Origin: Acidobacteriaceae bacterium UBA1795
GTDB lineage: Bacteria > Acidobacteriota > Terriglobia > Terriglobales > Acidobacteriaceae
Assembly: GCA_002314435.1 (NCBI GenBank)
Contig: DCFV01000173.1
Span: 1 to 9,776 of the forward strand
Length of the DNA stretch: 9,776 nt
Direction of reading: 5' to 3'
Positions 1-5,744 of this stretch are shown here, piece by piece. A model generated the notes under the pieces. The model saw only the letters and a list, made by a program, of their open reading frames with translations. It had not been told where the DNA came from and did not search any database. The translations under genes and the position numbers were made by a program. The first letter of the stretch is position 1; each line of letters begins with the position of its first letter.

Positions 1-111
1 CAGAACGAAGGACGGACATCGGCAACCCTGCCGGCATGTCTGAAGCATGTGCGACCGGCACACCTAGTTTCGCACGCGACGGCGGCGAATAGGGGAGTGG
101 TGCGGCCGAGG

Positions 112-1488
112 TTACTCCACGCGGAACAGCGCGCACCCATGCGGGGCCAACTCAACGTGGAGCGCTTTTGCGCTCCGGAGACGTTTTTTGTTCCAGATGT
201 CGTAGACGACGTGCGGCCGGTCGGTGAGGTGAAAGACCGGCCAGGGAAGATCAGACTTCGTCGCCTGGTCCTGGAGGTTGAAGACAGCGAGGTACTGGTG
301 GCTGCCGGTGCGCGCGTACCAGTAGCGCTGAGGGAACGAATCGTTTTTGCCGCTCTCGAGGGGCATGAGTCCCTGGCCACTCTCGATGGCGCGTTGGTTG
401 ATGGTGAGCACCTCCTTGTTGGTCAGCAGCGAGCGGGTGAAGTCGTCGAGCTTGGTGAGGTTGGTGCCGAGAACGAGCGGCGAGCGCGAGATGGCCCACA
501 GAGTGAACTCCGAGCGCTGTTCGTCCTGCGTGTAGCGCGAGGTGCGCGGATCGCCCCAGCCGGGATGCGGAGTAAGGTTTCCCTCGGGCAACATGTCGCC
601 ATCGGGCCAGTGGCCGGGCCCGACGTACGGAGCCCACTCTGCGAGCCTGTCAAAGGCGTCGCGCAGGCCGAAGGGGAATTCGCTCTTGCTGTCCGTGTGC
701 TGTGCAGACCAAATGTCCCAGTGGTCGTCGGTGATGCGCCACATCTGCGCGTATTTGGCAACTTCTGCGTTGTGCTCCAGTTTGGTGGGGCCGGGCGAAA
801 GACTCAGCAGGATGGGGCGGCCGGTCTTGCGGATGGCTTCGGCGATCTGGCGAATCTCGGTGGGGCGGTAGGGGTGGTCGCTGATGCAGTCAACCTTGAG
901 GAAATCGACGCCCCAGTCGGCGTAGAGGCGGAGCATGGAGTCGTAGTAAGCCTGTCCGGCGGCGTTGTCGCGGATGCCCCAGTTACCCTCGTCCCACGGG
1001 CAGGGCGATTCGCGGTCGGCGGCATCCTGGGCGTGGAATCCGGAGCCGGCGATGGGCAGGTTCTGCTCAACAACGTCGCGGGGAATGCCACGCACAAGGT
1101 GGATGCCGAACTTGAGCCCCTGTGCATGCACCCAGTCAGCGAGGGGCTTGAACCCTGCTCCGTTGGCCGAGGACGGGAAGCGGTTGGCTGCAGGGATCTG
1201 GATGCCGTTGGCGTCCCAGACGTACTTACGCGCGGCAACCGACTCAGCAAAGGGGTCCTGCATGTACCAACCCTCATCGACAACCGCGTATTGCCAGCCG
1301 TATTCCTTGAGCGACGCCAGCACCTGGGTGTTGGCGCGGAAGTCGGCCTCGTTGATGGTGAGGCCGTACGCATCCCAGCTGTTCCAGCCCATGGGCGGGG
1401 TGGGCGCAATCCTTCCGGCGGCTAAGGGGCGGGCGGTGAGCGCAGCAACGGCGAGACAGAGAACGGCAAGCAGGTTATACCGGGGCAT
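112..1488 (-). CDS. Secreted GH27 glycoside hydrolase (alpha-galactosidase-like)
   Basis: Retaining glycosidase of family GH27, expected to remove terminal alpha-linked galactose (or a related sugar) from oligo- or polysaccharides outside the cytoplasm. The 458-residue product from the ATG at 1488 opens with a Sec signal peptide (about residues 1-25, ending ARPLAAG). It then shows the family's N-terminal signature PPMGWNSWDAYG (31-42), the nucleophile region DFLKVD (D200), the acid/base region WRITDD (probably D255), GHWPDGDML (292-300) and SRSPLVLG (334-341). A small C-terminal beta-domain follows, so the length suits a full enzyme. A GTG at 1539 would add 17 residues that spoil the signal peptide, so I chose 1488. 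I see no clear Shine-Dalgarno before it. The gene is divergent from the cytochrome gene. GH27 also contains alpha-N-acetylgalactosaminidases and beta-L-arabinopyranosidases, so the family is firm but the substrate is not. Confidence 0.93.
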   Translation of the reverse strand: MPRYNLLAVLCLAVAALTARPLAAGRIAPTPPMGWNSWDAYGLTINEADFRANTQVLASLKEYGWQYAVVDEGWYMQDPFAESVAARKYVWDANGIQIPAANRFPSSANGAGFKPLADWVHAQGLKFGIHLVRGIPRDVVEQNLPIAGSGFHAQDAADRESPCPWDEGNWGIRDNAAGQAYYDSMLRLYADWGVDFLKVDCISDHPYRPTEIRQIAEAIRKTGRPILLSLSPGPTKLEHNAEVAKYAQMWRITDDHWDIWSAQHTDSKSEFPFGLRDAFDRLAEWAPYVGPGHWPDGDMLPEGNLTPHPGWGDPRTSRYTQDEQRSEFTLWAISRSPLVLGTNLTKLDDFTRSLLTNKEVLTINQRAIESGQGLMPLESGKNDSFPQRYWYARTGSHQYLAVFNLQDQATKSDLPWPVFHLTDRPHVVYDIWNKKRLRSAKALHVELAPHGCALFRVE

Positions 1489-1675
1489 GCGGACACATAT
1501 ACCACATCCGGTCAGGGAACGCTGTTCTCCGCGTCCCACGTGGGCGTAAGCATGCAGATGCGGGCAGCATTATTAGGTGATGCGGCTCACTTTCAACTCG
1601 GCCTATAATGCTGTCGAATCAAATCAAGACAGCTGCCAGATGCCAATCCCCGCACCTGCGACTGAGGAGAGAATC
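1489..1675. promoter_or_regulatory. Divergent intergenic region with a TATAAT box
   Basis: This spacer separates the outward-facing GH27 and cytochrome genes, so promoters for both should lie here. A perfect TATAAT sits at 1604-1609 on the plus strand, about 66 bases before the cytochrome ATG. No good TTGACA is found at 16-18 bp spacing, so an alternative sigma factor or an activator may be needed. On the GH27 side a weaker TATATG (1501-1496, minus strand) lies only 7 bases before the ATG, which would imply a leaderless or nearly leaderless mRNA. The promoter positions are inferred from sequence alone. Confidence 0.4.
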
Positions 1676-2137
1676 ATGTTGAAGTCGTTCCCGCTCCTTT
1701 CTGTTGTGGCTTTGCTTGCTGTTGCCCCATTTGTTCTTGAGGCGCCCGCCGCGCAGGAGTCGGCCAAGGCTCAAGCCAAGGCTGCGGCCCAAACTCAGGA
1801 TAAGGCGAAAGCTCTCTACAAGAGGGACTGCGAGTTGTGCCATAACGCCAATGGCGATGGCAAGACAGATCTAGCCAAGTCGTTGGGTGCTTCAATGGCC
1901 GACTGGACCCAGCCGAAGACGCTGGCCAACATGTCCGACCAGGTGTTGTTCGACATCATTCGCAAAGGCAAAGGCACGATGCCGGCCGAGGACGCGGGCC
2001 GCGCCAAGGATGACGAGGTACATGCGCTGATCCAGTACATCCGCAGCTTGGCGACAAGCGCGCCAGCTACGCCGGACACACCCGCGACGCCGGACACGCC
2101 TGCTGCGCCGGCTACAGCGCCAGGCAGCGGCAAATAG
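1676..2137 (+). CDS. Exported monohaem c-type cytochrome
   Basis: Small class I-like cytochrome c, a periplasmic single-electron carrier. The 153-residue product starts at the ATG at 1676, which has a strong Shine-Dalgarno (GAGGAGA, 1664-1670) 5 bases upstream. An in-frame start at 1577 lacks this and would bury the signal peptide. Residues 1-26 form a Sec signal (hydrophobic SVVALLAVAPFV, then an AxA site). A lysine/alanine/glutamine-rich linker follows, then CELCH (52-56) as the one haem-attachment motif, with H56 as proximal ligand. M102 in GKGTMP is the likely sixth ligand, and VHALIQYIRSL is the usual C-terminal helix. After residue 126 a Pro/Ala/Thr tail built on TPDTPA repeats leaves the haem fold. 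No oxidase or dehydrogenase partner is adjacent, so its electron donor and acceptor are unknown. Confidence 0.93.
   Translation: MLKSFPLLSVVALLAVAPFVLEAPAAQESAKAQAKAAAQTQDKAKALYKRDCELCHNANGDGKTDLAKSLGASMADWTQPKTLANMSDQVLFDIIRKGKGTMPAEDAGRAKDDEVHALIQYIRSLATSAPATPDTPATPDTPAAPATAPGSGK
2067..2120 (+). repeat. 18-bp tandem repeat coding the TPDTPA tail of the cytochrome
   Basis: Three consecutive 18-bp units lie at 2067-2084, 2085-2102 and 2103-2120. The first two share the exact core ACGCCGGACAC (2069-2079 and 2087-2097) and encode ATPDTP twice. The third is degenerate and encodes AAPATA. Being a multiple of three, the unit can gain or lose copies without a frameshift. It looks like a low-complexity, probably disordered C-terminal tether on the cytochrome. 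Confidence 0.8.
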
Positions 2138-2145
2138 TCAATCCC

Positions 2146-2183
2146 GCGTTCCCGGCGGCTCGCAGCTCCGCCCGCCGGGACGC
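2146..2183 (+). terminator. GC-rich hairpin after the cytochrome gene
   Basis: A perfect 9-bp inverted repeat, TCCCGGCGG (2150-2158) and CCGCCGGGA (2172-2180), has a 13-base loop. Three further pairs (2146-2148 with 2181-2183) form past a single bulged T. It begins 8 bases after the cytochrome stop, which suits transcription termination or mRNA 3'-end protection. No T-tract follows, so it is not a canonical intrinsic terminator and may only attenuate transcription into the phosphodiesterase gene. Confidence 0.5.
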
Positions 2184-2257
2184 AGTCCGCCGCAGATGCT
2201 TGCGCAGCGCGCCTTCCCCAGTGCCTCTTGCGATAAGCTGGGGCGGGGGTATTTTTG

Positions 2258-3580
2258 ATGCACTTGCGAGCGTGGTGCCGTAGGGCTCTGTTCGCCTGGA
2301 CACTGGGCCTGGGGCTGACGGTTGCAGTCGCTTCCGTCTCGGCCCAGGCAGCCGCATCCAACCCGGCACTGCCGGTTATCCACGTCGACAACGGGCCGAA
2401 TTCTGCTGCCGCGCAGCAGGCGCATTATGTGGTGCTCGTTTCGCTCGATGGGTTTCGCTGGGACTACGCCACACGCGACCAGGCGACGCATCTGCTGGAC
2501 CTCGGCAAGCAAGGCGTGTGGGCCCCGCAGGGCATGCTGCCCAGCTTTCCCTCGTTGACCTTCCCCAACCACTTCACCATCGTGACCGGGCTCTATCCCG
2601 AGCACCACGGGCTGGTGGCCAACAGCTTCTACGACGAGACAAAGCACGCGCGCTACGCCATCAGCGACCAGAACGCGGTGAGCGACGGCAGCTGGTACAG
2701 CGGCGTGCCGCTGTGGAGCCTGGCGGAGAGCCAGGGGATGCGCACGGCGTGCTTCTTCTGGCCCGGCTCTGAGGCCAAGGTCGCCGGCTATCGGCCGACC
2801 TACTACCTGCACTTTGACGACAAAGTAGACGACGACGCGCGCATTGACCAGGTGCTGGAGTGGCTGCGGCTGCCGGCCGAGGTGCGCCCTCACTTCATCA
2901 CGCTCTACTACTCGGATACTGACCACGCAGGGCATGCCTTCGGGCCCGATGCGCCGGAGACGCACGCAGCGGTGCGCAAGGTGGACGGGTTGATCGGACG
3001 GCTGAAGGCCGGGCTGGATGCGACCGGTTTGCCGATTGACCTGGTGGTTGTAAGCGACCACGGAATGGTGCACGAGCAGGGCCAATGGATCACGCTGGAC
3101 CAGCTTGCAGACCTGAGCGGCTTTGAAACCGCTGGGCCGCTGTTGTATGCCTCCTCTGAGGCTGACCGCGAGCGGGTCTACAACCAGTTGAAGAAGGCCT
3201 CATCGCAGTTTGTGGTGTACCGGCTAAAGAATGTGCCGGCAAATCTGCATTTCAATGAAAATCCGCGCGAGGGAGATCCGGTGGTGATCGCCACAGGGCC
3301 TTACTCGATCCGTGCGCATGCGGGACCGGCGGGACAGCCGGACCGCGCTCCGGTGACCGGCATGCACGGGTTCGATCCGCATACGATGCCGGAAATGAAG
3401 GCAAGTTTCTTCGCCGCGGGGTCGGACATTCTGCCCGGTCACACGGTGATGCCATTTGAAAACGTGAACCTCTATCCGTGGCTTGCGCACCTGCTCGGTC
3501 TGACTCCTCCAAAGTCGGATGGCAGCCTGAACGTGCTGGCTGGAACGCTGCGGGACGGCGGGGCTGACCGCAGCCACTGA
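2258..3580 (+). CDS. Secreted NPP-family nucleotide pyrophosphatase/phosphodiesterase
   Basis: Alkaline-phosphatase-superfamily enzyme of the ectonucleotide pyrophosphatase/phosphodiesterase (NPP) type. The family uses two zinc ions and a threonine nucleophile to split phosphodiester or pyrophosphate bonds in nucleotides, nucleotide sugars or phospholipid head groups. The 440-residue product starts at the ATG at 2258. An adjacent TTG at 2255 adds one residue, and the only upstream purine run is GGGCGGGGG (2241-2249). Residues 1-33 form a Sec signal ending SAQAA. The full metal set is visible: D64 (SLDGFRWDY), nucleophile T101 with N104 (PSLTFPNH), D222 and H226 (DTDHAGHAFGP), D267 and H268 (VVVSDHGM), and H370 (TGMHGFDPH). 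The length is that of a bare catalytic domain, without the somatomedin or nuclease domains of animal NPPs. The kinase gene starts 21 bp later, suggesting co-transcription. The substrate cannot be told from sequence. Confidence 0.92.
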   Translation: MHLRAWCRRALFAWTLGLGLTVAVASVSAQAAASNPALPVIHVDNGPNSAAAQQAHYVVLVSLDGFRWDYATRDQATHLLDLGKQGVWAPQGMLPSFPSLTFPNHFTIVTGLYPEHHGLVANSFYDETKHARYAISDQNAVSDGSWYSGVPLWSLAESQGMRTACFFWPGSEAKVAGYRPTYYLHFDDKVDDDARIDQVLEWLRLPAEVRPHFITLYYSDTDHAGHAFGPDAPETHAAVRKVDGLIGRLKAGLDATGLPIDLVVVSDHGMVHEQGQWITLDQLADLSGFETAGPLLYASSEADRERVYNQLKKASSQFVVYRLKNVPANLHFNENPREGDPVVIATGPYSIRAHAGPAGQPDRAPVTGMHGFDPHTMPEMKASFFAAGSDILPGHTVMPFENVNLYPWLAHLLGLTPPKSDGSLNVLAGTLRDGGADRSH

Positions 3581-3601
3581 TTGCGAAGGAGTTGTAGAAC
3601 G

Positions 3602-4519
3602 ATGAGCGTTGTGTTGGGAATCGATGGCGGAGGCACGCGCACGCGCGCCTCAATTGTGCGTGACGGCAAGCGGCTGGCATTTGCTCAGGGCGGTTCGATC
3701 AAGCGTCTGCGGGTGGGCGCCGAGGTAGCTGAGGCCAATTTGCGGGCGGTCCTGAAGGACGCGTTTGAGCAGGCAGGTTCGCCGGCGATCGATGCGGCCA
3801 CGGTGGGCGTGGCCAGCGCGGCCCTGCCCGGCGTTGCGGAGTGGATCACGGCCGTGCTGCGCGAATTTGGCATCACGCGTTCTGAAGTGGTTGGCGACGA
3901 AGTGATTGCGCTGGACGCGGCGTTCCACGGCGGGCCAGGAATTCTGCAAATTGCCGGGACCGGATCGAACTGTATTGGGCGCGCGCCAGACGGCTCTCGT
4001 GAGTGCGCGGGCGGCTATAGCTCGCGGCTGGGCGACGAGGGGTCCGGTTACTGGATCGGCGTGAACGCAGTGCGTCGCGGCTTGTGGGCTTACGACCGCG
4101 ATCAGCCGACACGGGTGCTGGAAGCAGTGGGACGCATCTGGGGGACGAAAACGATTGACGAACTGGTGAGCCTGGGGGATAGCACGCCGGGACCGGACTT
4201 TGCCGCGCTCGCACCCGCCATCAGCCAACTGGCTGAAGAGGGCGATCCGGTGGCGGCAGGTGTGCTGGCGCAGGCCGCCGCAGACCTGGTGGACTTTGTG
4301 CTGCTGGTGCGCGGAAAGCTGCGCCGCAAGCAGCACCTGACCGAAGAGGTGCCGGTGGCGTGGATCGGCAGCGTGATCGGCAAGGCGCGGCTGGTGCGCG
4401 AGCCGTTCCTCGCAGGCCTGCGCGCGGCCGCGCCTAAGATGCCCATCGGAGAAAACGAGGTGGTAGGCATCGAGGGCGCAATCTGGCGGGCCGAGCGTCT
4501 GGCAGAGAAGGCGCTCTAA
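3602..4519 (+). CDS. N-acetylglucosamine kinase-like sugar kinase (BadF/BadG/BcrA/BcrD ATPase family)
   Basis: Cytoplasmic ASKHA-fold kinase that most likely phosphorylates N-acetylglucosamine at C6 with ATP, giving the substrate for the neighbouring NagA. The 305-residue product starts at the ATG at 3602, with AAGGAG (3586-3591) 10 bases upstream. An in-frame TTG at 3581 lacks this site. Motifs in order: phosphate-1 loop GIDGGGTRTRA (6-16, D8), D99 in VVGDEVIALDAAF as likely catalytic base, phosphate-2 loop IAGTGSNCIG (117-126), GDEGSGYWIG (144-153), and C-terminal GIEGAIWRAERL (289-300). The length matches GlcNAc kinases of this family. There is no signal peptide. It lies 21 bp behind the NPP gene and its 3' end overlaps the convergent nagA by 4 bp. 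Glucosamine or N-acetylmuramic acid kinases share the fold, but nagA next door favours GlcNAc. Confidence 0.88.
   Translation: MSVVLGIDGGGTRTRASIVRDGKRLAFAQGGSIKRLRVGAEVAEANLRAVLKDAFEQAGSPAIDAATVGVASAALPGVAEWITAVLREFGITRSEVVGDEVIALDAAFHGGPGILQIAGTGSNCIGRAPDGSRECAGGYSSRLGDEGSGYWIGVNAVRRGLWAYDRDQPTRVLEAVGRIWGTKTIDELVSLGDSTPGPDFAALAPAISQLAEEGDPVAAGVLAQAAADLVDFVLLVRGKLRRKQHLTEEVPVAWIGSVIGKARLVREPFLAGLRAAAPKMPIGENEVVGIEGAIWRAERLAEKAL
4516..4519. other. 4-bp tail-to-tail overlap of the kinase and nagA genes
   Basis: The bases CTAA carry the kinase stop TAA (4517-4519, plus strand) and the nagA stop TAG (4518-4516, minus strand). No space remains for a terminator between the genes, so each transcript must run some way into the other gene and could form antisense RNA. 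Confidence 0.9.
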
Positions 4520-5679
4520 GCTGAAGCTACGGGCTGGCCGCCGACGATGGACTTGAGCAGGTGGCCGGCCGAGTCAACCGCGACCAGGTTGGCCGCCTGA
4601 CCCACGACCAGTGAACCCGTGCGGGGGGTCAGGCCGGTCATAGCAGCGGGGTTGGTGGTGAGCAGGCCCAGCCCCTGCTCGACGGTAGCGCCCGTAAAGC
4701 GGACAAAATTCTCAAGCGCGCGATCCTGCGTGAGCACGCTGCCGGCGAGTACGCCGTTAGCCATCGCCCGGCCGCCGGTCACCTGCACGGCAAAGCCGCC
4801 AAGGAAGTATTCGCCGTCCGGCATGCCTGTGGCGCTCATGCCGTCCGTGATCAGGAGAGCGCGCTGAGGCCCCTTGGCGCGCCACCAGAGCTTCACCATC
4901 TCCGGGCGCGTGTGGATGCCGTCACAGATGATCTCAGCGTAGATTGCATCGTTGGTGAGCACGGTGCCCAGAATGCCGGGTTCGCGGTGGTCGAGCGGTC
5001 GCATGGCGTTGAAGGTGTGGGTGGCGCTGACCCCGCCCGCTGCGAGCACGGCCTGAGTTTCTTCCGCGGTGGCATTCGAGTGGCCCACGGAGATGCGCAC
5101 GCCGCGTGCGGTGGCATGGGCGGCTAGCTCGGCCGCGCCGGGCAACTCAGGCGCCAGCGTCATCAGGTGCACAAACCCCTCTGCGGCTTCATAAAACTTG
5201 TCGAAGGCGGCAATGTTCGGCGCCAGCAGGCTGGCAGGCGGATGCACACCGCGCTTGCTGTGCGAGAGAAAAGGCCCTTCAAGATGAATGCCCAGCGGGC
5301 GCGCGTGGCCGGGCGTTGCGGGCCGCTTGAGCAGTTTCGCGAGCCCTTCCAGAGAGCGCAGAGTGGCATCCATGGGCGCTGTCACGGTAGTAGCAAGATA
5401 GCTGCCTGTGCCGCGCGTAGCGAGGAAGGAGCTGATTGCGTCTACCGCCTCGGGCGTTGCATCCATCACGTCGTAATTGACCGCGCCGTGAAAATGTACA
5501 TCGAAGAAGGCCGGTGCGAGCGTTGCTCTGGGGAAGTCCAGCACCTGCGCGCCGACGGGGATATTGGCATCCTCGCGCGTGACAATTGATTCAATCCGCC
5601 CATCTTCAAGGGTGACAACGGGACGGTGCACAAGCTGGCTTCCGTTCCAGAGGCTTTCCGCAGTCAGTACCGTACGCAT
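4516..5679 (-). CDS. nagA: N-acetylglucosamine-6-phosphate deacetylase NagA
   Basis: Cytoplasmic amidohydrolase that removes acetate from GlcNAc-6-phosphate to give glucosamine-6-phosphate, the committed step of amino-sugar use and of cell-wall GlcNAc recycling. From the ATG at 5679 the product has 387 residues, close to the length of known NagA proteins. An in-frame start at 5733 would add 18 residues of no family character. The metal-site HxH is at 62-64 (DVHFHG). Further motifs are HLEGPF (E134), VGHSNAT (H200), THTFNAMRPLDHREPG (H221), ICDGIHTRPE (H256), and LITDGMSATG with catalytic D279. NGVLAGSVLTQDRAL (308-322) follows. A GAGG lies just 2 bases before the ATG, a tight ribosome site. 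It sits head to head with the propeller/phosphoesterase gene and tail to tail with the kinase. An N-acetylgalactosamine-6-phosphate deacetylase (AgaA) would look similar. Confidence 0.95.
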   Translation of the reverse strand: MRTVLTAESLWNGSQLVHRPVVTLEDGRIESIVTREDANIPVGAQVLDFPRATLAPAFFDVHFHGAVNYDVMDATPEAVDAISSFLATRGTGSYLATTVTAPMDATLRSLEGLAKLLKRPATPGHARPLGIHLEGPFLSHSKRGVHPPASLLAPNIAAFDKFYEAAEGFVHLMTLAPELPGAAELAAHATARGVRISVGHSNATAEETQAVLAAGGVSATHTFNAMRPLDHREPGILGTVLTNDAIYAEIICDGIHTRPEMVKLWWRAKGPQRALLITDGMSATGMPDGEYFLGGFAVQVTGGRAMANGVLAGSVLTQDRALENFVRFTGATVEQGLGLLTTNPAAMTGLTPRTGSLVVGQAANLVAVDSAGHLLKSIVGGQPVASA

Positions 5680-5744
5680 AGCCTCAATTATTGCAGGCTT
5701 TGCGGCGGCCCTGCAGTGTAACGCGCTGGACACAGACGAGTGGT
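5680..5744. promoter_or_regulatory. Short divergent intergenic region between nagA and the phosphoesterase gene
   Basis: Only 65 bp separate the two divergent start codons, so promoters must lie here or overlap the coding starts. I see no convincing -35/-10 pair: TTGCAG (5691-5696) and TGTAAC (5717-5722) are 20 bp apart, too far for a standard promoter. No clear palindromic operator such as a NagC/ROK-type site is apparent. Confidence 0.3.

Noticed and set aside
29..60. TGCCGG/CCGGCA inverted repeat downstream of the GH27 stop as a terminator
   Set aside because: It has only 6 bp of stem, a 20-base loop and no T-tract, which is easily chance in GC-rich DNA. Nothing else is recognisable in 1-111.
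49..1425. 458-codon open frame on the plus strand opposite the GH27 gene
   Set aside because: It mirrors the GH27 gene, shows no domain or export signal, and long antisense frames are expected opposite GC-rich genes. The GH27 motifs on the minus strand are decisive.
2228..2255. TTGCGA and TATTTT with 16-bp spacing as a promoter for the NPP gene
   Set aside because: Each box matches consensus at only 4 of 6 positions, and the implied transcript start would fall inside or after the ATG at 2258.
2138..3085. 315-codon open frame on the minus strand opposite the NPP gene
   Set aside because: The composition is arginine-, histidine- and valine-rich with no recognisable motif, and it lies over the NPP catalytic residues on the plus strand. 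It is a shadow.
3581..3601. TTG at 3581 as start of the sugar kinase
   Set aside because: It abuts the NPP stop and has no ribosome site of its own. The AAGGAG at 3586-3591 points to the ATG at 3602, where the family N-terminus begins.
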